Below are positions 25,335 to 32,483 of a DNA stretch of 39,113 nucleotides, piece by piece. Each line of letters starts with the position of its first letter. The first letter of the stretch is position 1. The translations under genes and the position numbers were made by a program. This stretch comes from Nitrospira sp. SG-bin2 (GTDB taxonomy: Bacteria > Nitrospirota > Nitrospiria > Nitrospirales > Nitrospiraceae). Under the pieces are notes generated by a model. The model had not been told where the DNA came from, ran no database searches, and saw only the letters and a list, made by a program, of their open reading frames with translations. The stretch is taken from contig LVWT01000031.1 in the NCBI GenBank assembly GCA_002083405.1, forward strand, positions 1 to 39,113, in the 5' to 3' direction.

Positions 25335-25531
25335 CAATTTTTTTGGTGACCTTTCTTGTCATGGGTATTGCGGTTCTGGCGATGGCAGTGGGTGTCCTGG
25401 TCGGTCGCCGTCCGATCGGCGGCAGTTGTGGCGGTCTGGAGCGCATCGGTCTGGAGTGCGATGCCGGCTGCGACAAGCCCTGCCCGGAACGTCTTGCCCG
25501 TCTGCAGTCTCCGAGGAAAGAACTGCTGTAA
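25331..25531 (+). CDS. nqrM: Na+-NQR maturation protein NqrM
   Basis: The 66-residue protein (formerly DUF539) has one N-terminal membrane helix (TIFLVTFLVMGIAVLAMAVGVL) and a Cys-rich tail, GSCGGLERIGLECDAGCDKPC, with four or more conserved cysteines. NqrM is needed for insertion of the NqrD/E iron-sulfur centre in Vibrio. The ATG overlaps the apbE stop (ATGA) and follows AGGAG. Its presence makes the operon complete for assembly, so the complex is expected to be functional. Confidence 0.95.
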   Translation: MTIFLVTFLVMGIAVLAMAVGVLVGRRPIGGSCGGLERIGLECDAGCDKPCPERLARLQSPRKELL

Positions 25532-25555
25532 GAGGGCCGGGACAACCACGCCCTC
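25532..25555 (+). other. Short hairpin after nqrM
   Basis: GAGGGC (25532-25537) and GCCCTC (25550-25555) form a 6-bp stem with a 12-base loop, right after the last nqr gene. No T-run follows; it may mark the 3' end of the operon mRNA but is weak evidence for termination. Confidence 0.25.
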
Positions 25556-25646
25556 GGTGAATTTGTGCACTGGCTACTTGAATCCGCGAGATATAGGATG
25601 TACTGATCTTCTTTAATTGCTCAACACTGGTTTGAAAGAGGCCGTT

Positions 25647-26075
25647 ATGCCTAACACAATCTTGGTTCCGTTCGACGGCTCGGAGAGCGCGATGCGCGCA
25701 CTACATTTTGCTGTTGAGCGCGCACGTGAAAAACCACATCGAGTGCATCTCGTGACGGTGCACTCCCCGCTACGCGTGTACGGCGAAATCCAGGTCTACG
25801 TGGGCGACAAGAAAGCAGCGGAAATGGCAGCGCAGCATAATCGCGAGATTCTCGAACCGGCGGAGCAATTGCTGCGCTCGTCGGGCGTAGCGTTCGCCAG
25901 CAGTACGGAGGAAGGCGATGCCGCCGAAAAGATTGTGGAGTGCGCCAAAGCAGTTGGAGCCGGAGAAATTGTCATGGGATCGCGTGGACTCGGACGTATT
26001 GCCGGGCTCGTGATGGGCTCGGTCACCACCAAAGTCGTCCATCTCACCGAGGTCCCCGTCACGCTGGTCAAATGA
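25647..26075 (+). CDS. Single-domain universal stress protein
   Basis: The 142-residue UspA-family protein starts NTILVPFDGSESAMRAL and keeps the ATP-binding signature G-2x-G-9x-G(S/T) (GSRGLGRIAGLVMGSVTTKV), followed by VPVTLVK. It should bind ATP, unlike the tandem Usp at 13039. The ATG at 25647 follows AAAGAGG; an in-frame extension upstream has no ribosome site. It lies between the nqr operon and nhaD, 115 bp after nqrM, and could be part of the sodium stress response; this is by proximity only. Confidence 0.9.
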   Translation: MPNTILVPFDGSESAMRALHFAVERAREKPHRVHLVTVHSPLRVYGEIQVYVGDKKAAEMAAQHNREILEPAEQLLRSSGVAFASSTEEGDAAEKIVECAKAVGAGEIVMGSRGLGRIAGLVMGSVTTKVVHLTEVPVTLVK

Positions 26076-26433
26076 CTCGGGTTTCAACGCAAACATTTCA
26101 AGGCAGGCGCGCTCATTGAACGGGAAACCGGGTGATGGTGATGTCCCCCTTGACCGCTTTGTGATGATGGCGGGCTCGCTCCTTCGCATCGCAAGCCCGC
26201 ATTGTTCATGACGGTTCGTGACGAAACCGACGAGACGCCAGGCAAGACGGGCACGCGGAGCCCCGAGAGACCGAGGTGTACTTGAATCAGTACCTCGAGG
26301 TCAGGAGGGGCGAGCCTGCCCGTCCGGCTGCGTGAAATGCACAGCCGGCTTGTCGCAGCGGCGTATCGGCGGTTGCAGTAGAAGCGTTCATGAAGGATGT
26401 GGGCTCTGATCAACGTGAAGCAGGGGGAGCGTC
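26076..26433. other. 358-bp region upstream of nhaD, rich in inverted repeats
   Basis: No gene is supported here. At 26170-26176 and 26194-26200 GCGGGCT/AGCCCGC form a stem that might end the Usp transcript (no T-run). The stretch 26246-26348 folds into nested stems (separate entry). The last 85 bp before nhaD contain a GGGGGAG ribosome site. Confidence 0.5.
26246..26348 (+). ncRNA. Candidate structured leader RNA upstream of nhaD
   Basis: Three nested pairings make one long imperfect arm: GACGGGC (26246-26252)/GCCCGTC (26318-26324), GCCCC (26260-26264)/GGGGC (26307-26311), and GAGGTGTACT (26273-26282)/AGTACCTC (26289-26296) with one bulged G and a TGAATC loop. A second hairpin follows directly: CCGGCTG (26324-26330)/CAGCCGG (26342-26348). 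The element ends 85 bp before the nhaD start. Ion-sensing riboswitches of the Na+-I (DUF1646) and Li+ (nhaA-I/II) classes lie upstream of such antiporters, but I cannot match a consensus by eye, so class and function remain open. Confidence 0.4.
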
Positions 26434-27804
26434 ATGCGCCTTGAAGAGCAGAAGAATTCGTTGTCGCGCACGGGCATCGCCGGAGCCGCGTTCGCGTTAT
26501 GGCTTGCCCCCTCGTTTGCTATTGCAGCGACTGACCCACCCACCGCCTTTGGCATCCCGTTCGATTTCATCTTGTTCGCCCTCACGCTGCTTGGTGTCGC
26601 GCTGTTCCACCACCACACGCTGCAGGTAGCGCTCACCGGCCTTGGAACGATCGCGTTGTACAAATTGGCGTTCACCGGGTTCAAGACCGGCGATGGCCTG
26701 CCGGGCCTGGTCAGCCACCTGGGCCATGAGTGGGTCATTCTTTCTAATCTGCTGTGCCTGTTGCTTGGCTTTGCGTTGCTGTCCAAGCATTTCGAGGACA
26801 GCCATGTTCCCGCGGTGCTCCCCAAGTACCTGCCGGGACAAGCAAAGGGTGCGTTCGCGCTGCTCGCGATGGTGTTCGTGCTGTCCTCGTTTCTCGACAA
26901 CATCGCTGCGGCGATGATTGGGGGCGCCATGGCACACACCGTCTTTCGCGGCAAGGTCCACATCGGGTACCTCGCCGCGATTGTCGCCGCCTCCAATGCG
27001 GGCGGTTCGGGCAGCGTGGTGGGCGACACCACGACCACGATGATGTGGATCGACGGGGTGAGCCCGGTTGACGTACTCCACGCGTATGTCGCTGCGGTGG
27101 TCGCACTAGTCCTGTTCGGCATCCCGGCCGCGCTGCAGCAGAACAAGTATTCGCCCTTGATGGCCTATGAACCCGGTGGCGCGCATGTGGACTGGGGCCG
27201 CGTCGGTATTGTGGGGTTCATTTTGGTGGCGGCGATTTCTACCAACGTGTACATCAATCTGGTACACCCCGAGATTGCTGATCATTTCCCCTTCATCGGC
27301 GTAGCCGTGGCGCTCGCAATCCTGGTCTCGGCGCCGTTACGCAAACCGGATTGGAGTCTGTTACCCGGCGCGACCAAAGGGACGATTTTTCTGCTCGCAC
27401 TGGTCACCTGCGCCTCGATGATGCCGGTGGAAAAATTGCCGGTCGCCTCCTGGCAATCTGCCATGGGGCTCGGGTTCATCTCCGCGGTGTTCGACAACAT
27501 CCCGCTCACCGCGCTCGCGCTGAAACAGGGCGGCTACGACTGGGGCATGCTCGCCTACACGGTGGGGTTCGGCGGCTCGATGATCTGGTTCGGCTCGTCG
27601 GCCGGGGTGGCGTTGTCCAACATGTATCCGGATGCGAAGAACGTCGGTCGCTGGGTGTATCACGGCTGGCATGTCGCGGTCGCGTATGTCATCGGCTTCT
27701 TAGTGCTGCTCGCGGTCATGGGCTGGCATCCCAGCCCCAAACGCGGCGATCCGCCGGTCACAACGTCTTCTGTTGCACAACCAGCCGTGGCGCCGGTGCA
27801 CTAG
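26434..27804 (+). CDS. nhaD: NhaD-type Na+/H+ antiporter (ion transporter superfamily)
   Basis: The 456-residue membrane protein likely exports Na+ in exchange for H+. It shows the two inverted repeats of the IT superfamily: the first with LSSFLDNIAAAMIGGAMA and ASNAGGSGSVVGDTTTTMMW, the second with ISAVFDNIPLTALAL and GFGGSMIWFGSSAGVALSN. The paired DN motifs are where NhaD/ArsB-type carriers bind ions. About 12 helices follow an N-terminal signal-like segment (residues 14-31). GGGGGAG precedes the ATG. The citrate and arsenite carriers of the same superfamily are alternatives, but the neighbourhood (nhaR, Na+-NQR, SbtA) supports sodium. A structured leader may control it. Confidence 0.83.
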   Translation: MRLEEQKNSLSRTGIAGAAFALWLAPSFAIAATDPPTAFGIPFDFILFALTLLGVALFHHHTLQVALTGLGTIALYKLAFTGFKTGDGLPGLVSHLGHEWVILSNLLCLLLGFALLSKHFEDSHVPAVLPKYLPGQAKGAFALLAMVFVLSSFLDNIAAAMIGGAMAHTVFRGKVHIGYLAAIVAASNAGGSGSVVGDTTTTMMWIDGVSPVDVLHAYVAAVVALVLFGIPAALQQNKYSPLMAYEPGGAHVDWGRVGIVGFILVAAISTNVYINLVHPEIADHFPFIGVAVALAILVSAPLRKPDWSLLPGATKGTIFLLALVTCASMMPVEKLPVASWQSAMGLGFISAVFDNIPLTALALKQGGYDWGMLAYTVGFGGSMIWFGSSAGVALSNMYPDAKNVGRWVYHGWHVAVAYVIGFLVLLAVMGWHPSPKRGDPPVTTSSVAQPAVAPVH

Positions 27805-28133
27805 AATCTCTCATCCTTCGTGATCAAAGGGAACCGTACTGGGACCGAAGCGGGAAGATCGCTGAAGAATCAGATCATCCTCACTCTTCCAGTGACCCCC
27901 TCCTGCGCAGATCAGCGCCGCTGCGGCGATATTGAAGACGAGGAGGTACGGCTCCTCGGAGAAGGGCGTCGGGTTGAGTTTGGCATGGAAGACCTCCGGC
28001 AGCCTTGCCGAGGTGTTGTCGAATGGGATGGGAGGGTTTTGAGTGCGCGTTCGGCCATGCCGTAAGGATGCCGGAGCCAGCGCGCCGCTTTCAAGCGATG
28101 GGAGCACGAGGTGTTCCTTCGCGCGTCGTTCCC
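27805..28133. other. 329-bp region between nhaD and mpsC with selO fragment
   Basis: Apart from the selO remnant on the minus strand (27907-28058), no gene, promoter or terminator could be supported. The two flanking genes converge (nhaD rightward, the MpsC-like gene leftward), so both transcripts should end here. The reading frame that contains the selO piece continues to 27811 with unrelated sequence. Confidence 0.45.
27907..28058 (-). pseudogene. selO: N-terminal remnant of protein adenylyltransferase SelO
   Basis: On the minus strand, ATG at 28058 begins MAERALKTL; after a frameshift the sequence runs FDNTSARLPEVFHAKL, NPTPFSEEPYLLVFN and IAAAALI. This is the typical SelO (YdiU/UPF0061) N-terminus (FDN-x-(Y/F)-ARLPE, NPTP, PxL-x-N). 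The similarity stops after about 45 residues; SelO normally has about 480. It is a frameshifted, truncated relic left by a deletion or rearrangement between the nhaD and dab loci. Confidence 0.7.
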
Positions 28134-28478
28134 CTACCGCACTCCGCTGACCGGCTCCCGGTCTAACGTAAAGACGAAGACCCGTTCCCCCAACTGCGCA
28201 TCGATGTCGGTAAACACGCCGAGGACCTTGGCCTTCGTGATTTCACCGACTTGTTCGCTCAGTTTGTCACGGCCCTGTGCGATCAGGTTCTGCCGCAACT
28301 GCTTCACCATTTCGACGCCCTCCGCAGTTTTTGCCAGCTGCCGTTCGGCCGGAGTCAGCACCCCTTTTAACCGGACCACGACTAAATCACGGACAATGGA
28401 GGCCCGCACGTCGTCGGGGCCACGGCCCATGAACTCCTGCTCGAACTTGATGATGGCGTTGCGGATGGCATTTTCCAT
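28134..28478 (-). CDS. mpsC: MpsC-like protein (formerly DUF2294)
   Basis: The 114-residue protein starts at the ATG at 28478 (MENAIRNAIIKFEQEFMGRGPDDVRASIV); the minus-strand sequence AAAGG lies before it. An open extension to 28592 has no homology or ribosome site. The body, with VRDLVVVRLKGVLTPAERQLA, the helix EGVEMVKQLRQNLI and VLGVFTDIDAQLGERVFVFTLD, matches the DUF2294/MpsC family. In Staphylococcus, mpsC lies in an operon with mpsA (NuoL-like) and mpsB (DabA homolog), the bicarbonate/membrane-potential system. Here it is divergent from the dab operon, sharing a 381-bp intergenic region. The molecular role of MpsC is not known. Confidence 0.82.
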   Translation of the reverse strand: MENAIRNAIIKFEQEFMGRGPDDVRASIVRDLVVVRLKGVLTPAERQLAKTAEGVEMVKQLRQNLIAQGRDKLSEQVGEITKAKVLGVFTDIDAQLGERVFVFTLDREPVSGVR

Positions 28479-28625
28479 GATTGGGCCTTTCCAGAGCGAG
28501 ATTATACGAGTCGCATACGCGAGCGGACAAGCACAATCGTCACCCTTTTGGCGCAACCACCCTCCGATCATGGGTCTTTCGGGCCATACCATTCCGGTTC
28601 AAAGACCTCATTCACCCTTTCACGC

Positions 28626-28652
28626 TTGACGCTGATCGGGCAGACATATTAT
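28626..28652 (+). promoter_or_regulatory. Predicted promoter of the dab operon
   Basis: TTGACG (28626-28631) and TATTAT (28647-28652) are separated by 15 bp, with a start site predicted near 28660. An identical -35, the same 15-bp spacer and TATTAAT recur upstream of dabB2 at 30666-30693. The short spacer is unusual for sigma70 and hints at activator dependence; a 17-bp alternative (TTATTT, 28649-28654) is possible. Confidence 0.5.
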
Positions 28653-28658
28653 TTATGG

Positions 28659-28670
28659 ATACGTACGTAT
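28659..28670. promoter_or_regulatory. 12-bp perfect palindrome at predicted transcription start
   Basis: ATACGTACGTAT is fully self-complementary and falls on the predicted start site of the dab leader, a usual place for a repressor operator. It may also serve the divergent mpsC gene. The binding protein is unknown. Confidence 0.4.
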
Positions 28671-28685
28671 GGATTGGCGATGTTG

Positions 28686-28842
28686 CTCATCCTCATGATC
28701 GACCGAGGATGAGTGAAGCGCCGAGTGGTCGCATCACGGGTCGTAGGGTGACCGGCAGTTCGTGCGAGAGGCCGGTCGCAGTACAAGCCAACCGAACATG
28801 TCTCGATCCAGGATCGAGCGTGCGGTTGGCTTTTGTGTTTTC
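28686..28842 (+). ncRNA. Candidate attenuator leader of the dab operon
   Basis: The leader contains hairpin 1, CTCATCCTC (28686-28694)/GAGGATGAG (28705-28713); hairpin 2, ACCGGC (28751-28756)/GCCGGT (28771-28776); and then an intrinsic terminator (28785-28842). No rightward gene lies upstream for almost 1 kb, so this terminator must act on the dab leader transcript itself (or end a small RNA). This is the layout of a riboswitch or protein-controlled attenuator. No short leader peptide with repeated codons stands out. The class of RNA is not recognised. Confidence 0.55.
28785..28842 (+). terminator. Intrinsic terminator within the dab leader
   Basis: AAGCCAACCG (28785-28794) pairs with CGGTTGGCTT (28823-28832); an inner stem CTCGATC (28802-28808)/GATCGAG (28812-28818) stacks inside. 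The 3' arm runs straight into TTTTGTGTTTTC. It lies 18-28 bp before the dabB1 start codon and on the coding strand, so it can prevent dab expression unless it is bypassed. Confidence 0.75.
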
Positions 28843-28859
28843 AGAGCTTTGAGGTGATG

Positions 28860-30560
28860 ATGTCCGCAGTGTTGCTCGTGCCGCTGCTTCCATTGATCGC
28901 CGCCCTTATCGTGGGCGTCGGTAGCGAGACCACGCGCCACGCCCGCGCGAAGATCGCCGCCTGGCCGATCGGCGCAGCCTTCTGTGGCGCCATTGCCACA
29001 CTCTTTGTTGTGGCCGCGGAAGGCCCGATTACGCTCCGACTGTACGATCCGGACGCGTCCACCGTGTTGGCCGTCCCGATCGGCCTGTACATCGATCGGC
29101 TCAGCGCGGTCATGATGGTACTGATCTCCGGCATCGGCACGATCATTTACACCTATTCCGTCGAGTATATGTACCAGGATTTGCACGAACGCCGGTATCT
29201 CGCCTTAATCGGGCTGACCGTGTTTGTCCTCCTCTGCCTGGTGTCGAGCGCGAACTTGCTGATGCTGTTCGTGCTGTGGCAATTGCTGAGCTACCTCCTC
29301 TATCTCCTCGTCCACAACCATAGCCACCAGGAGACGCTGAAAAGCGCGTTTCGAACCTTCACGCTGTTGCGGGTCGGTGACGTCGCCTTCCTGGGCGGGA
29401 CTGTGCTGGCGTACTCGCTGTACGGCACATTGGAATTTCCTGATCTGTTTGCCGCAGCCGCGCAATCCACTGTCACCGTGTCCCTGTTCCCCGGTGTCGA
29501 ATTGAACGGCGCGACGGCGGTCACTCTGCTGCTCCTGGTCGGCGGAATGAGTAAGTCCGCCCAGTTTCCACTGTACGGCTGGCTTCCCCGCTATCTTTAT
29601 GCCCCCACGTCCGTGACTGCGTTACTGCACGCGGGCATTATCAATGCCGCGGGCTTTCTCATCAATCGCCTGGCTCCGCTCTTCGGGATGAGCTCGACCA
29701 CGCTACACGTCGCCCTCGTGATCGGAACGCTGACGGCCATCCTCGGCGCAACCATGATGCTGGTGCAGAACGACATCAAGAACATGCTCGGCTTTTCGAC
29801 GATCGGCCAAATGGGCTACATGGTCATGGAATGCGGCCTGGGTGCCTTTTCGCTCGCGGTGTTTCATCTAATCGCCCACGGGCTGTTCAAGGCGACGGTG
29901 TTCCTATACAGCGGGAATGTCATACACAAAGCGAGACAGGAACCTTTGCTCCCCTATCCAGGGCATAAGACGGAGAAAGAAGGTTACTCGCCCCTGACTT
30001 GGACGACGGGAGTCCTCACGACCCTGCTGATCCCATTGCTGATCCTGCTGGTGACTCACGGTGTGTTGCGGATTCCGCTATTAGAATCCCAGGGCACCGT
30101 CATCTTTCTGTTTTTCATCTGGATTACGTCTTCGCAAGCGATCCTGACGCTGACCCGATTGCGGGCCGTCGCCTCCTGGAAGGTGTCGGCGGCGATGTTG
30201 CTGACGCTCTTGTTCATCGTGTTCGTTTATCTGTTCGCCGTCGAATCGTTCACCGCCTTCCTGTACCCTAATCCGGAGGAAGTGGCCTCGTACTTCAAGG
30301 CCGGCGATCTCCCGGACTGGCTCTTTGACCTTCTCCTCGCGATGTCGACGCTGGTGACGATTGTGGGGTGGATCTATCTGTACATGCGGGCTCATGGCCG
30401 CGCCGTGTGGATGCCATCGTGGATCAACGGCGTCCGGAGTCGCCTCTATGTGCTGTTCCTCAATCGACTCTATGTCGACGCGGTCTTGCATCGAGTGGGA
30501 CAGACCCTGACAGGCGTCATTCAACGCCTGGATAAGCGCGCCCGGGAACGCTCGCTTTGA
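28860..30560 (+). CDS. dabB: NuoL-like membrane subunit of DAB inorganic carbon pump, copy 1
   Basis: The 566-residue protein is an antiporter-type (Mrp/NuoL) membrane protein with 13 or more helices. Key ion-path lysines are present: K232 (MSKSAQFPLYGWLP) and K307 (NDIKNMLGFSTIGQMGYM); FHLIAHGLFKATVFL is also typical. In the DAB system DabB couples cation flow (H+ or Na+) to CO2 hydration by DabA. Two adjacent ATGs exist (28857, 28860); the second has better spacing to GAGG. The C-terminus is shorter than in NuoL and lacks the long lateral helix. It is closely similar to the next gene across its whole length, so the two arose by tandem duplication. Its expression passes through the leader terminator. 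Confidence 0.9.
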   Translation: MSAVLLVPLLPLIAALIVGVGSETTRHARAKIAAWPIGAAFCGAIATLFVVAAEGPITLRLYDPDASTVLAVPIGLYIDRLSAVMMVLISGIGTIIYTYSVEYMYQDLHERRYLALIGLTVFVLLCLVSSANLLMLFVLWQLLSYLLYLLVHNHSHQETLKSAFRTFTLLRVGDVAFLGGTVLAYSLYGTLEFPDLFAAAAQSTVTVSLFPGVELNGATAVTLLLLVGGMSKSAQFPLYGWLPRYLYAPTSVTALLHAGIINAAGFLINRLAPLFGMSSTTLHVALVIGTLTAILGATMMLVQNDIKNMLGFSTIGQMGYMVMECGLGAFSLAVFHLIAHGLFKATVFLYSGNVIHKARQEPLLPYPGHKTEKEGYSPLTWTTGVLTTLLIPLLILLVTHGVLRIPLLESQGTVIFLFFIWITSSQAILTLTRLRAVASWKVSAAMLLTLLFIVFVYLFAVESFTAFLYPNPEEVASYFKAGDLPDWLFDLLLAMSTLVTIVGWIYLYMRAHGRAVWMPSWINGVRSRLYVLFLNRLYVDAVLHRVGQTLTGVIQRLDKRARERSL

Positions 30561-30665
30561 CCGACACCGACAATGGCCAGGCGGAGTAGAGATTGCCGCT
30601 TCCCGGATGACCCCGGCGCGTCGTCCGCTACGGCGCGCGAGTAAGAGACCGCAGTGTGCCGTCGC

Positions 30666-30693
30666 TTGACGAATGCGGTGAACCCGTATTAAT
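30666..30693 (+). promoter_or_regulatory. Predicted second dab promoter, upstream of dabB2
   Basis: TTGACG (30666-30671), a 15-bp spacer and TATTAAT (30687-30693) repeat the architecture of the dabB1 promoter (same -35, same spacer, CGC before it). This suggests the promoter was duplicated with the gene. No terminator follows it, so transcription from here would bypass the attenuator. Confidence 0.45.
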
Positions 30694-30724
30694 GGTACAC
30701 CGCCGCCGTGGCGGGAGGTGTGCC
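30694..30724 (+). other. Strong hairpin in the dabB1-dabB2 gap
   Basis: GGTACACC (30694-30701) pairs with GGTGTGCC (30717-30724; one G-U pair) and CCGCC (30703-30707) with GGCGG (30710-30714). There is no T-run. It begins right after the predicted -10, so it could fold at the 5' end of the second transcript and protect it, or act as a processing site in the long one. Confidence 0.4.
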
Positions 30725-30776
30725 CATCGCCTGACAGAAAGAGAACGAACGCTTTTCAACCATCCGGAGAAATGAC

Positions 30777-32483
30777 GTGCTCGTATCGCTGGTACTCATC
30801 GTTCCATTTCTCCTCCTATCCGCCGCCGGCATCGTGATGATCGGCGGTGAGACGTCGCGGTTCACCCGCGCGAAAGCGGCCGCCTATCCCGTCGGTCTGG
30901 CATTCCTGGGCGCTATAGGCGTCCTGGCCCTGGTCTCATCGCAGAGTCCCATCACGATTCGATTCTATGATCCGGCCTCCGTCACTTCTTTCATTATTCC
31001 CATCGGTTTCTACGTTGACCGGCTGAGCGCGGTCATGATGACGCTGATCACGGGCGTCAGCATCATTATTTACTGCTACTCGACCAGGTACATGTACCAG
31101 GATGGGCATGCGCGCCGGTATCTCGCGTTGATTTGCCTGACCGACTTCGTATTGATCTGCATGGTCTCGAGCGGCAATCTCATGATGCTGTTTCTCTTTT
31201 GGCAAATCTTGAGCTACCTGCTCTACCTGCTGGCGCACAACCATGTTCACCCCGCCACGTTGACGGGCGCGTTCAAGACGTTCACGCTGCTGCGTGTTGC
31301 CGATACAGCATTTCTGGCCGGTATTGTCCTGGCATATCAACTCTACGGCACCCTTGAATTCCAGGAGCTGTTTGCCAGAGCGGCCGCCACGCCCCTGACC
31401 ATTCCGATCCTGCCCGGAATGGATGTCAGCGCCGCAACGGCTGTGACGCTCCTCCTTTTTATCGGTGCGATGGGCAAATCAGCTCAGTTCCCGCTGCATC
31501 TGTGGCTGCCGGGATCGCTGTTTGCACCCACGCCGGTCCACGCATTGCTGCACGCGGGTATCATCAACGCCGGAGGCTTTCTCATTAACCGCCTCGCGCC
31601 CCTCTTCGGAATGAGATCAACCACCCTACACGTCGCCTTTGTCATCGGGACCCTGACGGCCGTCCTCGGCGCAACCATGATGCTGGCCCAAAATGACATC
31701 AAGAAGACGCTCGGCTTTTCGACGATCGGCCAAATGGGCTATATGATCATGGAATGCGGCCTGGGTGCCTTCTCGCTCGCCGTGTTCCATCTGATCGCGC
31801 ACGGTCTCTTCAAGGCCACGGTCTTTCTCAATTGTGGAAATATCATTCATAAGGCGCGACAGGAGCCGCATTTCCCACACGTGGACCATGCCGCCGAGGA
31901 GGCGGGATTTTCCCGCCTGGCTTGGTCGACCGGGTTTGTGACGACACTCTTTATTCCGCTGCTTATCTTATTGGTCACGCACGGAGTCCTGCGCATTCCC
32001 TTGCTGGAATCCCAGGGAACCGTCATTATCCTCTTCTTCATCTGGATCACCTCGTCGCAGGCGATCCTGACGCTCATACGACTTCGTGCCGTGGCTTCAT
32101 GGAAAGTGTCGGCCATCATGCTGCTGACGCTCCTGTTCATCGTGTTCGTCTACCTGTTCGCCGTCGAATCGTTCACCGCATTTCTTTACCCCAACCCGGA
32201 GGAGGTGGCGTCGTATTTCAGATCCGCCGATCTCCCGGACTGGCTCTTCGACCTCATTGTCGTAATGGCCGCGCTCATGACGGTCCTGGGCTGGACCTAC
32301 CTGTACATGCGTGCCCACGGGCGGGCGGTCCGGATCCCCGCCTGGATCGAAGGTCTGAGAATTCGCCTCTATACGGTGTTCCTGAACCGGATCTATGCCG
32401 ATGAACTTTATCAGCTGATCAACTCGATGGCCGCGCAACTGATTCATCGGCTCGACAAGCTGGAACGCGGGTGGTCTCGATGA
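30777..32483 (+). CDS. dabB: NuoL-like membrane subunit of DAB inorganic carbon pump, copy 2
   Basis: The 568-residue protein starts with GTG (30777), 6 bp after GGAGA; no in-frame ATG is nearer. It aligns with copy 1 along its full length, with long identical stretches in the last 150 residues (around LLFIVFVYLFAVESF and YPNPEEVASYF). Ion-path lysines K234 (MGKSAQFPLHLWLP) and K309 (NDIKKTLGFSTIGQMG) are present. It overlaps the next gene by 4 bp (ATGA). Two DabB-type subunits with intact ion paths in one locus may form alternative or hetero-oligomeric pumps. It differs from copy 1 mainly in the N-terminal 120 residues and in loops. Confidence 0.9.
   Translation: MLVSLVLIVPFLLLSAAGIVMIGGETSRFTRAKAAAYPVGLAFLGAIGVLALVSSQSPITIRFYDPASVTSFIIPIGFYVDRLSAVMMTLITGVSIIIYCYSTRYMYQDGHARRYLALICLTDFVLICMVSSGNLMMLFLFWQILSYLLYLLAHNHVHPATLTGAFKTFTLLRVADTAFLAGIVLAYQLYGTLEFQELFARAAATPLTIPILPGMDVSAATAVTLLLFIGAMGKSAQFPLHLWLPGSLFAPTPVHALLHAGIINAGGFLINRLAPLFGMRSTTLHVAFVIGTLTAVLGATMMLAQNDIKKTLGFSTIGQMGYMIMECGLGAFSLAVFHLIAHGLFKATVFLNCGNIIHKARQEPHFPHVDHAAEEAGFSRLAWSTGFVTTLFIPLLILLVTHGVLRIPLLESQGTVIILFFIWITSSQAILTLIRLRAVASWKVSAIMLLTLLFIVFVYLFAVESFTAFLYPNPEEVASYFRSADLPDWLFDLIVVMAALMTVLGWTYLYMRAHGRAVRIPAWIEGLRIRLYTVFLNRIYADELYQLINSMAAQLIHRLDKLERGWSR

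Larger units (their letters stand above)
28479..28859. other. Divergent control region between mpsC and the dab operon
   Basis: The 381-bp region has no gene. From left to right it holds an unlocated leftward promoter for mpsC, a rightward promoter (28626-28652), a 12-bp palindrome at the predicted start site (28659-28670), and a leader with two hairpins and a full intrinsic terminator (28686-28842) followed by the dabB1 ribosome site (GAGG, 28851-28854). Details are given in the separate entries. Confidence 0.6.

Noticed and set aside
26324..26348. Hairpin with GAAA in its loop, resembling group II intron domain V
   Set aside because: The catalytic triad and the domain V bulge pattern are not seen and no intron-encoded protein is nearby; kept only as part of an unclassified leader.
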